Under the pieces are notes generated by a model, which searched no databases, was not told the origin of the DNA, and saw only the letters and a program-made list of their open reading frames with translations. A stretch of 64,000 nt of DNA from Amblyornis subalaris (taxonomy: Eukaryota; Chordata; Aves; Passeriformes; Ptilonorhynchidae), in contig JACAXG010000093.1 of NCBI GenBank assembly GCA_018881555.1, positions 2,810,696-2,874,695 on the forward strand, written 5' to 3'. Shown piece by piece: positions 45,701 to 59,700 of this stretch (positions are counted from its first letter, which is position 1; the number at the start of each line of letters is the position of its first letter). The translations under genes were made by a program, and so were the position numbers.

Positions 45701-47700
45701 AGACCAAGGATATCTCAGCATTCTTACCTGGCTTCTCTTTGCCAGGCACTTGTTCTTATTTAAGTACCGTTCCTTCCAGTCTCTAAAAAAATACGCAGCT
45801 CTCAACAGAGATTTTAACCAAACCCTACACTCGGTTTTGTGGGAAGTGGTTTTGCTTCCATCAAAGGGTGTTCTTTGCAACACCCTCCTTACTTTCTTGC
45901 ACTGTGTCCATCTCAGTCACTCCCTCCTTTCCCATTCCTCTCCTTTTCCCTTCTTCCAGCCTCTCAGGGCCTGAGTCACCTTATTTACCCACCCTGTATT
46001 TACCTTTCCTTCCAGCTTTCTTCTTCCTTTCCGTGGTAAGGAAGTCTTTAATGTCAGGTTGCAAAGAAGTGGCTGCACTCATGTGGGATCACATTAAGAA
46101 TTTCCTTAACCACACCTTTTGGTATTTTGGGGTAGGGCTTTTGGAACCCTCAAAGCCCATTCAGGATTGTTCTTATTGAATTATCTTCTAAATGTGTTCT
46201 AGATTCGCTGTCATATTTATTTCTGCAGATTTTGTCTCTGCAAAGACTCCAGTCCTGGCATGGCAGCTCAGGTCACTCCTTTGATGTGGTTTTCAGTGGG
46301 ATGTTCTGACACCTTGACCATCTTGGCATTTTCTTTGAGAACAGATGGAGGAAACAGTCCATAATACTCCTGTTGGCCTAAGAGCAGAGACTCCAGTGGT
46401 GCCATGAGCGGCTGGCTGACATCAATAGCACAGGATGTGTGTTTGATTAGCTTTGCTCTCANAAGAAAGACCCACTGTATTGTTTTGAAGAATGTGTTCA
46501 GTTGTTTTAGCAAACTTAAAAATCCCCCGTGGCTCCAGAAATAGAACATTCAAGTGAAATGACTGCCATGGTGGGGATAAAAAGCCTTGCAAAGTGTTTT
46601 GTCTACAGATCACCCTTAATCNTGAAGCTGTATCAGCTCAGAAAAACTTCTGGATTTCTTTTTTTTCNCCATCTCCTGTAGACAGATAAATCTAGAAACT
46701 CTGCAGGAGGATTTCTGACTTAGCAAACAGTGCTTGTCTGCATTTTGGGTTGGTATTTTAGCTCAACGTTACAAATAGTTGTGTCAAAGATCTTGGCTGG
46801 AATCCTGGAATTATTTCAGATGCGATGGTGTGATAATAAGAAAAAAATCCTCTCTAGGCTTTCATGCCTGCCTCTTATTTCTGCCAGGTTGCCATTGCTC
46901 TCTTACTGAAGAGGAGAAGCTGTAAAAATAACATTGTATTCCTGAGGTTTCTTACAGGAAGGTGATTTCCATGGATGTTGTGTAAAGAAAATTCTCGGCT
47001 GTTTTTTAAAAGGAAAACATGGCACAGAATAAAAAAGGTCCACTTGAGGAAAAACCAGCACTGAACTGGAAAGGAGACCTCTCATTTTCTCTGGTTTTTT
47101 TCTTCCACCCCCGTTCCTCACACTCAGGAGTCCCATGCCCTGTTTCCCATCCTTATTATTAATAATTCCCCTGCACTGATAATGTCTAATTCCTGTTGCG
47201 GAAAGCCACCTCTTTGACTTCCTGATATACAGTGCCTTATCCCTTAAATCTCAAGCAGGAGTGACAGCCACTTGTTAGATTAATTCCAGATATGTACTTT
47301 TANGGGGGTAAGTCCATATTTCTTAAACATTTTAGAAAGTATTTAAAATACTATGAAGAACAGATATCGTATTTATTATCTACACNTGTTTGTCTGAGGA
47401 ATATAAGTGAGTGCTTACATTTGGCTGGTATTTTAGAAATATAATCCTGCAGATTTTTCTGGAAATCAGAAAATTGAATTGAAACTCCCAGTGNTTTTGC
47501 AAGAATAGCACAAACCAAACCTGTAACTGTGAGATGTTCCCTGAGCAAGTTTAAGGCCTGTTTAATATTAAAAGGAAAACAAACATCTCAGAATTTAAAA
47601 AAAAAAAAAGAATGGGGTTCTTATTAATAGTATAAGGCAAGGGTTGTAGACACCTTCAGATTAAAAAAGGCAATTAATATTTATTTCATATCAAAGTAGA
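42725..47700. other. Gene-free interval
   Basis: 5 kb without recognised exon, RNA gene or interspersed repeat. GC content rises locally near 45580-45690. ORFs at 44422-44862 and 45467-45883 have no domain I can recognise. Confidence 0.45.
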
Positions 47701-47709
47701 TTGCTAATT

Positions 47710-48000
47710 AGGGCTGTGCTCTTCCCATCCCCCAGGGAAATAATCAGGCGAGCGAATCTCATCTGGAAAGTTCATGTCTGGCAATGAGGAGCTCATCAAA
47801 AACCAGCAAAAACCTGGCCGACCTGATGAAATGCTCAGGCTGCCTCNTAGACTTTGCTCTCTAATGGGGTCTAAAAGACCTGGTATTAGTGAANTTATTT
47901 TACTGGTGTTCTAAAAGGCCGTGATTATATACAGCTCAGTCACTCGTCAGTGTCCTTTCATTAACATGCCTAAAGAAACTTAATTGCTCAATCAGAATCA
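47710..48000. promoter_or_regulatory. Candidate conserved non-coding element
   Basis: Non-repeat block with words such as ggaaataatcaggcgagcga, aaggccgtgattatatacag and cattaacatgcctaaaga. Looks unlike the simple AT-rich sequence on either side. Weak evidence. Confidence 0.3.
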
Positions 48001-48004
48001 CAGA

Positions 48005-50600
48005 TTTTTGGTCTGCTGGTACAGTTTAAGAGGTTATCCAAGCCAAAGAGAGAAAATGGAAATCCTGCCCTAATGGATCCAACAGAATGAACAAACCATT
48101 ACAGGAAAAAGTCAAGCAAGACTAAGAAGGGAATTTGAAGAGCAAACAACTGAAGATGGAAAGATAAACAAGAAATTATTTCAAATATACCAAAAGCAAG
48201 AGTGGCAGGGAATAAGGAACAAAGGCAGGGCTGGGTATTGGTGTGTCAAAAAAAGGGTGTGTCAAAACAGAGCTGAAATAAACCAAAAAAATTGAAAAAC
48301 AACAGATAAGCTAAACTAGATGGAATTCAACATCTAAATATTTGAACTATTAAATAACATTTCCTTTCTGACAAAATCTTATCTGTATCCAATAGAAAAT
48401 TTCAGCTCTTGTCAGCCTTCCCGGTAGTATCATCAAGGTCCTCTCTGTTGAAAATTGAATGGTTGGGGTTTGGATCAAGAGTTCATATTTCTGTCTCAAT
48501 AAAAAAAGAAATCAAAGAAGTTTGTGGGGAAAATTCCCATTTCCAACCAGATCTAATCATTACTGTGCTGTAAGATTTTTTTGAAATTACAGCTACTTTG
48601 AAAATCATGCCTTTCTGGTCTAGTAGAATTTTTTTGTTATGGTTCACTAGTTAAGATAATAAATTTGGATTTTCAAATGTCTATTGTAAGCTGGTAGAAC
48701 AAGTAAATAGTCAGGAGAGATCTGATTTTTCTTCAGTTTTGTAACTACTTTTTAATCTGAAAGAAACCCTCAAAACATCAGGACAGTCAACTTCTNATGT
48801 GACAAACAAGAATTAATATTGCATCTCATTTAATCTTTTAACAGTGAGGATACAGTGTGAGAAAAAAGATGCTAAAATTTACATATGAAACGAATACTGG
48901 AGAGAGGTGGATGAAACTTTGAGGGAATGAATGCTGGTGTTTGGACATCATGAAAGAAATGGAATTAGGTGTTAAAGTTGCATCAAAGCATATTTGAAAG
49001 AATCATTATAACTCCCCACATGGATATAACACAGATAGTTCCTAAATTCTTTCCAGACTCTCAGGAAAAAGATCCAGAAGTCCCTGTAATGGATAACCTT
49101 TCAGATGGATAACTTTCAGGAGTTAAACAGAAGACTATTTCAATGCATAAAACTGAACTATTTTAATGCCTTAAGTCAATTCTGTGCAGAGCAGCACCTG
49201 AGTTGCTTTACTTGAGTCTGATCAACTTGTCTTAGAAAGGGTTTAGTGGGAATGGAAGAGCTAACACAGGTTATTACAGCGATGGGGAAAAACTTCCCCA
49301 AAGAATTTAAACAATGAATAATAAACTCAAGTGAGCAAAAAAACCTTCAAGATGGTTCAAATAAAACCTGGTAAATTTAGTAAAAGCTCCATGTAATTTT
49401 CATGATGTTTTCCCGTGTGGATGTGCATTTAAACTTCTTCAAATTGATTCTTTGATGTTTTGCAGATTGTGTGATNTGCTTTGAGGTATTTGTGTGAGGA
49501 AAGGTGAACAGCCAGGGTTTTTTCTGTCCCTTCTTTAAATGCCCTGTTTGCTATTTCAGATATAACTGAAAGGTAGAGGTTGTCTCCTAGAAGCTTAATG
49601 TTATTAAATCAGCAGCAAGATGTCTGACATGGTTTGCCATTGTTCCTAAAAAAATAATTAGCCAGTGTAGTGGAGTCAACCCCAGTGGAATACAGGTATA
49701 TCTGCTTTANAACCTTTAAGACATGAGCCTTAATTACACCGTGGCAGAGTCACTTTAGCACTCGAGTCCATTTTCCTGGATGTTGACATTACTAAATTAT
49801 CTCATGTTCAAAATGCAAAGTAGCTGATTTTTCCTAAATGCATTTCTTGGCAACCAAGAGATAAATTGGTCTCCTTCCATTTTTAAGAAGGGCTTTGTCC
49901 TTTAATGGTCCTTAAATTAATCCCAGTAATTCCACCTGAGAGGATGGCACTTCTAGAAAGCACAGAACAGAATTGTGCATTGTATTGCCTGCACGCATTT
50001 ACAAACATTCTGCAGTCTGTTCACACTGAAAAGAGATTTCTACAGTTATTTAAGAAGTGAGATATAAATAGATGAATGTCATTAAAGATCAGCCTTCCTG
50101 CCTTTGAATTTAATGGCAGAGCTTTAGATGAACTGAAGGACAGTTTGTCCTAGAAGATTGCAAGTTCATTTTCAACAGAGCTAGAGCCCTTAAATTAGGT
50201 GATGGGCACGNGTTTATAGGTGGTATACAGCACAAGAATTTTTAATATATCTCCTACATTCCTTGGTCCATCTAAATTGTTGGACTGATCTTTTGGAAAA
50301 AGAGGCTGTTAGTAATNGCTTTGTTTAGTGAAGCTATAAGGATCAGTGTTTGGGAATCTACATCCTATTGCCTTTGCTCCTTTACAATTATTTTAGGCAC
50401 AGAATTTCAGTGTTTGTTCTGAGATATTTTTTAAAAGGATGTTTAGAGGAGCCAGAGCAGCACCCAAGTCTGTCACACATTTCCAAGGTCTCTCCAGAGT
50501 TTTGTTTTGTTTGAAATCTGTGATCTTGGAGTGCTTTACAAGTATTACTTTGGAGAAAAGTAGATCTTGTATTTACCAAAAGGGAAACCATAGGACAAAA
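48005..50600. other. Gene-free AT-rich interval
   Basis: 2.6 kb with very few ORFs. No exon or repeat recognised. Confidence 0.5.
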
Positions 50601-50689
50601 ACATCTAAAGATCCAAACCTACAAGGTGCTGATGCCAAAGGCTTGGCTGGGTATTCCCACATCAGCCGGTACAGCCACACTTTGTCCTG

Positions 50690-50885
50690 TCCTCCCACGG
50701 ACACACAGATCCAGCTGAACAGACCGAGAGCTCTCAGCCGCTCCTCACACNGCCTCCCCCATCTTCATTGCCCTCCTTCGGACACTCTCGAATTGTTTAT
50801 TATCTTTTTTATACTGNGGTGACCAAAACTGTCCCAGGACTGAGGTGAGGCCGCCCCGGCGCGGAGAGCAGCAGCCTAAGACAGA
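50690..50885 (-). mobile_element. CR1-like LINE fragment
   Basis: Antisense CR1-like sequence: cagccgctcctcacac, ttgccctccttcggacactc, ttatactg and gtgaccaaaactgtcccagg, then actgaggtgaggccgc. It corresponds to a CR1 region upstream of the usual 3' fragment. Confidence 0.7.
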
Positions 50886-51125
50886 TCTTGGTCACTCTGA
50901 CTCTGAGGGCGCCTCTGAGCGTCGCACGTGGCTGTGGTCGGTGTCTGCCGCTCGAAACTGTTGTCAACACTTCTCCTTCCCGTTCTGAATCCCGGGAAGA
51001 GCACACGGTGTGGCACGGAGCGAGGGGCTCTCCGGTAGATGGTGCTGCTGCAAACCTTTGAGCAACCACGCACACCTCATCCCTCATCCCTCGGGGGACA
51101 CACGGAGGGCAGTTTGTGGCCGTAC
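50845..51125. other. Isolated CpG-rich block
   Basis: GC-rich and CpG-dense stretch starting inside the CR1-like fragment and extending about 240 bases past it, surrounded by AT-rich DNA. No known gene starts here. Could be a small CpG island, an lncRNA promoter or part of another repeat. Confidence 0.5.
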
Positions 51126-51129
51126 ACAC

Positions 51130-52490
51130 TGTCTTTAGGCGTGGATGTTCATCACAAATGTTCCAAAGAGGCTTTTCCAGCTGAAAAGACTCCTGAAAAA
51201 TTCTGTCCCTTTACTTAACATAGCATAATGTGTTTTAAACACCCTAGTTATGGCCACGTATGCCAATTCATAAATAAAACAATGCAAAAAGTTATTCAGC
51301 AATGTACCAGCTCCATTATTTAAGATCAGGGAGACATCAGCTTTGGTGCCTTCAAAGAAAGAATTCCTTTACTGACAAAACACCAAACCCCAAAATGAAT
51401 ATAAACAATTAATAAATCTGTAACAGTGCATCAGAAAAAAGATAGGACTCNGCTTGCTCCTTTTGGCTTGGTTATGGTGTTGGAAAATCTGTATTATGTG
51501 TATCTGTATTATGTGTATGAAAAAAAGTAGAGGACTTGAAGGGTTTCTGTACTGACAATCCTTTTCTGTAATTATTTACAATTCTGGATTCCAGGCTAGG
51601 ACAAACAGGCAANGTTAACAATGGTAGTTTTCAAACTCTTCCAAATACTTCTCTGAAAATTCAAATAGTAAATTTCCATCTTGGCCACATGAGTAATGAG
51701 GAAGGAANGAGGTTTTAGAAGGATTGAACTTTTGATTCAGGTTTTGAACCTTTCTCTGAAAATCTAGGCCAGGCACTGGAGGTGTTAACACTGTCTTTAA
51801 TCAGCAGGATCCTGTTCCTTCTAGAGGCCTCAGAGAATTTGGATTTGAAACAGGGAAGTATTTATCCGTTCAAAGATTAGTACTAGATTAAAGTGTTGCC
51901 TGTATCAGACTTTTGCAGTTACTGCAGATAAAGTTAGCTACTTTTAAATGGATTCAGCCAAGNTCCCGCCATCCCTCACTTTGAAGAAACCTCCTGTCAG
52001 AAAGGGAGCTGGACTTTCCCCTCTCTGCTGACATGCCCATTGCAATGAGGGCAATTAAGTGAAAAGCAAAAGCCACAATATTGTTTTCACCTTTGTCTTC
52101 CTGATTTAAAGTTCTGCATTGGTTCCTTTGGGAATGAGAGATTTTGCATGGAATGATACCGAGCCCTGGGAGCAGAGACCTGCCCAGCTGGAATAACACA
52201 CAGATAGGCAGAGTGAATAGTTCAGAGGGAGACTTNTGTGTGTGTGTCTTCCTACTTACCTTTGGTGGGATCAGGGTAATATCATAAAGTAGTTAATAAT
52301 GTATTTTGCAACTGAATTAAAATGGTTTGGGTGCATGATGCTGCCAAAAAGAGAGTCTGGGTTTTCTCCTGGTTATAAGACTCATGGTCCTGGTGTGTCC
52401 CAGCACTGGCAGTGGTGCTCAAGGAATTTTGCAGTCACCCAGATCAGCAAAGTGATGCTGCTGAAAGCACACTCATCTGAGAAAGAAAAA
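51130..52490. other. Gene-free interval
   Basis: No exon or interspersed repeat recognised. A 16-bp word containing tctgtattatgtgta is duplicated near 51488-51520. Confidence 0.45.
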
Positions 52491-52495
52491 GATTA

Positions 52496-52545
52496 GTTTA
52501 GTTTAGTTTAGTTTAGTTTAGTTTAGTTTAGTTTAGTTTAGTTCA
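52496..52545. repeat. GTTTA pentanucleotide repeat
   Basis: Nine perfect GTTTA units (52496-52540) plus one GTTCA. Resembles but is not the TTAGGG telomere unit. Confidence 0.95.
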
Positions 52546-52549
52546 GATT

Positions 52550-55500
52550 CTTGCATGGACCACTAAAGCTAAATCCAAAGAGGCACTAGAGGAACACTAA
52601 GGGTGGAGAGGTCAGGATTGCCCCTCCGAGAGCTAACAAAGACTTAAGCACACTTCAGCTGGCTGCCACACTGTACCCATGAATATTTAGTAAAATTTAC
52701 TGGCTAACTCCAAAATAGAGTTCCCAAAATTTTTCACTTCCTGTCAATGTAGACCTGAAGATGTCCAAGTCCTTAAGCNCTCCTGTTCCTTACCTGTGTT
52801 TGCCAACTGCCTGAGAATCCTCCTTGGGCTGAGTATCAGCTTTGACAAGATCAAGTGAAGAGCTCCAGGTGTAACTCAGAGCTGATCCCCAAGATATTCA
52901 GACCTGTGGCTGAGGAGGGGAGGAATGGAAGGGCAGCAGAAGGAGGGAAGTGAGCTGAACAAATGTCTTATGAGTAGCTGTGATCACACAGCTATTGTAC
53001 TTACAAAAGTAATGTAATGTGTTGCATGAACATATGTATATTCCATCTCCTCCTTTGAACGGTGAAATTCAAATCTCATCTCTCAGGTGAATTGAGTTCT
53101 AGATGGATGGAGCAGGAGCCTTATTGATTTTTCCCATTGGGCCAGTGAACAGCAGTAGGAACAGAAGTCGATAACCCAGTACAGGGAGTACACAGTTTGA
53201 AAGAGAAAGGGCTGAGTGGGATCTCTGAGATCCAATGACTGTTTGGTTTGACATACAGGGGAGAGATGCTCTAAAGGAAGTCTGAAACCTATTACATATT
53301 GACCTGCGGCATCTCGGGGAAGTTATCAAATCCTATGAATCCTAAAATCAGACTTTAATGTAATTTATTGAGGGAGCAACTTGTGCATTTATCTGCTTGT
53401 CAAACTATGTGCAATAGAGAGCTCAGTCTTTTTATGGCCCTCTGTGGTGGTATCGTCTGACTTGGAATGTGGTGAGCCCCTGGACAAAATGACTGCTGTA
53501 GGTGAAATCTCTGCTGCTGTGTGGGAGTGTTTATGCTGCAGCTGAGTTCCCCACCTACCAGGACAGGGGACCTCTGGAAATCTCAGGTTTCAGGCAATCC
53601 GTGTGAGAAGAGAGTGCAAATGGTTTTGGTTGATTCTGCTGAAAGATTATTTGAGTCAGTCTGAACCGTGACTCTTTTAAGACCCACTGTGCTTTGGAAG
53701 CGTTGCCCCAGAGATTGAGGTTAGGGGGTGGTTGGGTTTATTTATGTGGGGTAAAGACAGGAGAGATTTTGGAAGGAATGACAGTGTGTGAATGATGACA
53801 TTGATTTTAGTAAAAACAGATACTGCATCTACTTCTGGAAGATAATAAAAAATGGGACTTTTCTCCCATAATCATGATTAAATAACTGCCCCATGGCTGC
53901 TTTTCTGGTGTCAAAATTAACTAAATATATTTTGCAGAGCTTTTATTGCAACTGGCAAGTGAGCAAGTCACTAATAGTAGCAGAGCTGTTGTGTAATCAA
54001 GGCTAATCCTTACTCATGGTAAGAATTGGAGCCAAAAGCCTATAATCCTACAGTAGGCCACATTCCTTCATAGTTTTCCTCTTAATATCTCTTGCTTTTT
54101 CTCCTTGAAAACTATTTTCTGTATTTTTGGGTTAAATTCTTGACTTAAAATTTGTATTATTTCTTCTCAGGGTTTTTTTTAATGGGGAACGTTCATTGAT
54201 TTTGCCTTAATGCCCTCTTCACTGCACTGCAGCCTGCCTTGATGTCTCCAAAGACAGTCACAGCACTGCTGCATTGCTCACATTCCAGATTTTCAGATTC
54301 CTACTTCATTTCTGAGACTCTCAAATTTTATGTAGTAAAACAAGAGGAAATAAAGTCTTTGTAGCTGTTTAGAAAGGTCTACCATGAAGGCCTATAACAG
54401 AGAGAAAAATAAAAGACCTTCAAATTCAGTCCTGTGTTTTTGAAGACCTGACTCAGAAGTTTTGAATAATTCCAGCTTAATATCTTCATGTTTGTTTTAC
54501 ACTGGGTTGTGGGTAAAAGGGACATTGTGCACGTGGCACACGTAGGTGTTTGCAAAGGCTTTTTTGCCATTGTTGAAGTTCACTGGAGTCCTCTACTCTA
54601 AACTGGTTCTGATAACAGTTGCTGGAGATCCATTTTAAGTCTTCAGTACCTGTTTTTCCCAATTTTCTGATGTTCTGAGTTTATTGTAATTAATAACTGA
54701 CAGCTGTTCCGTGGCATCTTGCACAGAGTAACTTAGATCAGTAGTTATCCCCAACTTTCATCTACAGCTTTGGTGCCTGTACTGGCATGGCCTGCGGATC
54801 CATCCAATTTGCTAACCATCCCTGCCAGCAGCTAATATCCCAAACCGCAGCAAACAGACTGCACAGCACTCCCACTCCCAGGGTATTCCCCAGCTCTGTG
54901 CCTGGCTCCACGGGAAAATTCTTCTCCAAGACCTGTCGGTGATCATCTTACAACATGGAGCATGAGAGTGAATGCTCCCTATTATCTGGAATTGAATGGG
55001 CCCAAGCTCTCTCCGAGGTGGGGCCCTCCCTTGCCTGTGTGCCTGGCCTGCGGCAGGAGGGCTCTCCTCCAAGGCAGGCTGCCTCTCTGGGAAATAGGAT
55101 CCCAGGAAACAGAGGAGAGCAGCCAGCGCAGGCAGGTCCCATCGCACTCTGCTGTGAGTGGGTGCCTTCTGTGGCGGAGATGGGAGTGCTACAGGGGAGA
55201 ATTAGCCACAAAAAGTATTGCCTGAACTGAAGTTGAGCATTTTCCACACAATTTTTTCTTCTTCCTTTCTCCGTCTGCGCATCTCTGAGTGATGCAGGTA
55301 ATAGGAGAAACCCAATCCCGAAGTGGCAGCACATTAAGAGCAGCAGGGTCGCATAGCAGCTGAGGCAGGAGGTGACTTTTGTGCCTTGGTGTATCCGATC
55401 CTATTCAGCCATCAGATCCCTTCTCCCCTGCCCCCGGAGCAGCTCTCGGAGGTTACGCTCCAAAGAACACTGATGAGCCTCTTCCAGCTCCTTCCAGCTG

Positions 55501-56760
55501 GGAAGNAGATCCCTGGAGAGGACCCTTTGTGTAGGGGTCACGGTTCCTGCCTCTGGAGGCATTTTTTGTTGTCATTGTTCCATTTGGCCGTGCTGTACCT
55601 TGTTCTGTGGGAAGGACTCGAGTGCCACTCAGGTTACTCCGTGGCTCTGGAAGTTCCCAGGTGAGCTTTGAACAAGGACAGATGGATCATGGCTCTAGGC
55701 AACACTTCAGCCCTTCTAAAATCACCAAAAATCAATTTATTGTTTTCCTCTCCTGCCTTTCTCCCTTCTCTGTTTTCCCCATATANTACATAGATTTGTT
55801 CATTTTCAGGTATTTTTCCTCTCTGAAATTTCACGTAATTCTTGCAAATATAATCCTGGGGATTGAAGGACAGTGAAAGGAATCACNAATCCCTTTCCAG
55901 TTAAAGAAGAGCCAGCACAGGAAACAAAGCTGGGTTGAGATCTTTTTTTCTGCCCAAGATAACAAAATGGTTCAAAATGAGGGGAGATTACAGTGTTATC
56001 AATTATGAATTGAATGAGGAATTTTTTAGCTGGACATGTATGGGTCATTAATTCAATCAGAAAACAAGATTTATGACCAGTCTGCAATGTACTCCTGCTG
56101 GTTTAAACTGTATTGAAATGATGTAATTTTGTATTAAATTTATGTAATGCTGGTGGAACCAAGATCAATATGTGTTTCAAGTTTGTTGTTTTTCTTCCAG
56201 TTGTTTTAGGTGGAAGTGAAGAGTAGAAAATCATTTATTTATGAAGTTTTGTGCTTGTCAGAGCTTCAGGCACCAAACTCCCCACTGGATACAGTGCCAT
56301 ACTCATTCCTTCACCTGCAACAATCAACACTTCATTATCACTTGCTTTATAATCTGGAAACTTAATTACTACCACTAATTACTACCACTGAGCAACAATT
56401 TCCCACCCATACATGTACTAAACTCCATGCTCAATGTAGAAACTGGGTAGACACTTTCCATGGAGTCTCAGACAGGTATTTGGGATTTGTGCGGTCATTA
56501 GAAGTATCCTGGAATGCTGCGCAGTGTTATATGTCACCTCTTCTGTTCCCAAATAAACTGTGGTAGNGAAGTGTGAAACCAAAACCACTTGATCCTCTGC
56601 GTCTTGAAGTCACAGGGAATTAAAATGAAAAGCTTTATTGTCTAGCAGAGAATTCTTATTGCTTGTCAGCAGCAGCGATGGATTTCTTCCTTGCTCTTGG
56701 AGTTCAGAAATCTCTGCCAGTACACAGCCATGAATGAAGAGTTTTTACACAGACCAGATT
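52550..56760. other. Gene-free interval
   Basis: No recognised gene. 53870-54050 (ataatcatgattaaataact onward) resembles conserved non-coding sequence. 54950-55330 is locally GC-rich with overlapping ORFs on both strands but no domain. The word aattactaccact is duplicated near 56365-56390. Confidence 0.4.
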
Positions 56761-56784
56761 CTTTTTTCTTTTTTTTTTTTTTTA
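56761..56784. repeat. T-rich homopolymer run
   Basis: Near-continuous T run of about 22 bases broken by one C. Confidence 0.85.
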
Positions 56785-56789
56785 ATTAG

Positions 56790-59700
56790 TAGAAGTTTTG
56801 TCTATTTTTAAATGCAGGACCTGACTTGACGCTTTATTTTAAATAATTTTAAATCTAGAGGGGCTTTACAGGACAAGNGGTAGGCAAAGTATGGGAATGG
56901 CTCTTATAGACAGGTTGTGGTGTCTCCATCTGTGGAAGCAGTTTGGCCTCAAACGCCATTGGGTATCATGATCCTGTTCTTGCCTTGGGATGAGCCAGAT
57001 GACCTTAAAAAGCCCCTCAAAATTCTATTATTTTGTGATTAAGCAGTAACTTTCCAAAGTTTTCTCTCACATTTATCTTGTATAAACCCAGGCTCATACC
57101 ACTCCAATGAGATTTATTCCAGGATGTTTCAGAAGCAGATTAGGAAGCCCTGGAAGAATGCAATGGCAGTTGTCTCTTCTGGCACCACATTTGTTTTTTG
57201 GACTCCACAGTCCTAAGAGGCAATAAAAAAAAAAATAGAAGACACAGAGCTATAAATACAAAGACATCAGAGGAAAGACTCGGTGGACTAAGAGTCTAAT
57301 GAACGGCAAAAGATGGTTCACAGGGAGGAAATGCCAGCATATATGATACATAGGGGACAAATAGCTTTCTAAAATCAACAGTTTATTTGGCTGAACTTTC
57401 TTCATCGCAAACATGCGAGCTGAAGGATCAAAAGGAGTCAGGATGCACTTCCTCTCTGATAGTGTCTGCTAACAGAGATTGAATTGGTGAATATTGGGGT
57501 GAGCCTCCACCAGTCCAGCTCATTGCCTCTCCCTTCACACACAGACATTTCCTAAAGTGTAGCGATTAACCCTTGTGATCCTGAGCCACGCCCTTCTCCT
57601 GAATGGATCCAGGGGTTTTTAAGTACTAACCAGAGTTACGTATAATCCATCTCTTGTGCAAGGGGGGTTGCTTTGGATAGCAATAAACATCCTCTTCCTG
57701 CTATCAAGGGTTTGGCCCTGTGATCTGTCTTTGACTTGTAGCTGCCTTGCTCTTGTGAGACTGGAGATGGGAATTGGTATTTTCCAGCTCCACAGACATA
57801 GGAAAACACCGAGACCCAACGGGAAACGAGAGCTCCACGGAGGCTCTGCAGCATTTTGCACGTATTTGATGGTGCAGGAGGGTGTGTTATCCTTTTCCAG
57901 CTTTCAAGAAGTGCCTGAAGAGTAATTTTGTATTTAAACTAAGTAGACATTTTAAACTGGCTAAACCACTTTATCTGTCAACGTTTGTGCCTCCTGTCAA
58001 GCCTTGCCCTCCAATGGACTTGCAATTTCCTTTTAACTATCACACATTTGCAGCAGGTAGATGGTCCATATGTTATGTCCGCCAAATCTTTCACTTCATT
58101 TAAGCCAGAAAGGATCGTTCAATCTAGTTTAGGCTTGCAGGTAACATCTACTCCAGGATTTCACCTGGCTATCTTATTTTTGAGTGCAATTCTTTTTCAT
58201 TGAGGAGGAAGAATCTGAGTTTCATTTATTAAAAGAGCCTTTGTTCTCGTGTGGGAGGAGAGTGTAGTCAGAGATAATCTTTATCTCCCAGTCTCCTGAT
58301 AATACAGAAAAGCAGCTATCTTGAGAGCTGGCTTTCAAGTAAGATGGAAAACCCAGGTTTTTTTCCCTCATGAAATTTCATTTTTAATTTTTAAGTAATT
58401 GAAAAACAGGAACAAAAAAATAATTGGAGGAGTCCCTGCATTTGTGATCACTGCAAATAAACTTTAAATAAACTACAGATGGCTTTTTTATTTACAAAAT
58501 GTTCAAAATGCCTCAATTGACAAATATATTTAGCTAGAGTGTATGATAAAGTGATGAGCAAGTCAACAAGGCAAACCAAAAATTAGAAATTATTCTCTTT
58601 TTCGAGGATGTCCACAAATGGTGACTGTTGATAGAGGAGCACAATCATCAGAACCAGGGGATTAATTTGCACATAACGAGGGCTGGGCTCAAGCAGGAGG
58701 AAAAGTTTCAATAACAACAATGGGAGCATTGTTGGGAAAAAAACTGCAGCAAACCCATCTGCTGGAGCCATGTGACTGAGTNACACACAGAAAAGCAGAG
58801 GAGAGCTGAGCATCCCGGGGAAAATCTGGTGCTCAGCTGAGAGGAGATCTGAGCTGGAGACCGCCTGGACCTGCCTTCGGAACACCTTTCTAATGGGGAC
58901 AAAAAATAACAGGATACTGCAAAGAAATTTCAAATGAAAAGTTCCCACTTGCCCAGTTGATGGAGTGACCTTTCCAGAAACTCTTACAAATTTCCAGCCT
59001 CTGAGTCCTGGGTTTGAAATATGAATTTAAAAGGGGAGGGAGGGCTGGCAGGAGGGGGAAGAGGTAGAAGGGTAGTGTGTCATTTCTTTTGGTATTTTGT
59101 TTCCAGCTCTATCCTTTGATCTCTGCAGCAGTGTAGTTCAGACAATCTGTAGAAATATTGCTAAACCAAGTTACTTTGTTATATTTTACTTCAGCCATTT
59201 GTCAGCATATGCCATAAAAATTTTAGTTTTCTCTCTTGATCTTTATCAGCGATTGCTGTTTCTCTTTGATGTCTCCCTCCTTATTTGACATTTGGATCTG
59301 GTTTCCCATTTAATTATCTAACTCTCTATTGCTATTTTAGTTTAAAAGTTCACTGCAATATTTTACTCCTCCTGTTTCTCAGTCCATTCCTCTGTGCTCC
59401 AGCTGAGACACAAGGAAATGATGAAGGTACTCGCTGTGGCAGGAGGGGTTGTGCCCGAGCCCTCCTGTGAACAGAGGGGAGCCCAGACCTGTGGTCAGTG
59501 AGTGTGGGCAGCAAACATGATGCTGGGACATGCTGGATCTCCTAAATCAAAATTACCAGAGGCCATTCTTTGATTAAATGGTAAATTTAGGCTGTTTTGT
59601 GTAGGTTTGAAGGTCTGAAATGTAAACAGAAATTCAGCCAAAATAGCTGTAAAACGTCATTTAATACAGCCCCGGTTCCTACAAACCATCTTATGAAAAC

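Noticed and set aside
52496..52545. Interstitial telomere repeat
   Set aside because: The unit is GTTTA, not TTAGGG; it is an ordinary pentanucleotide microsatellite.
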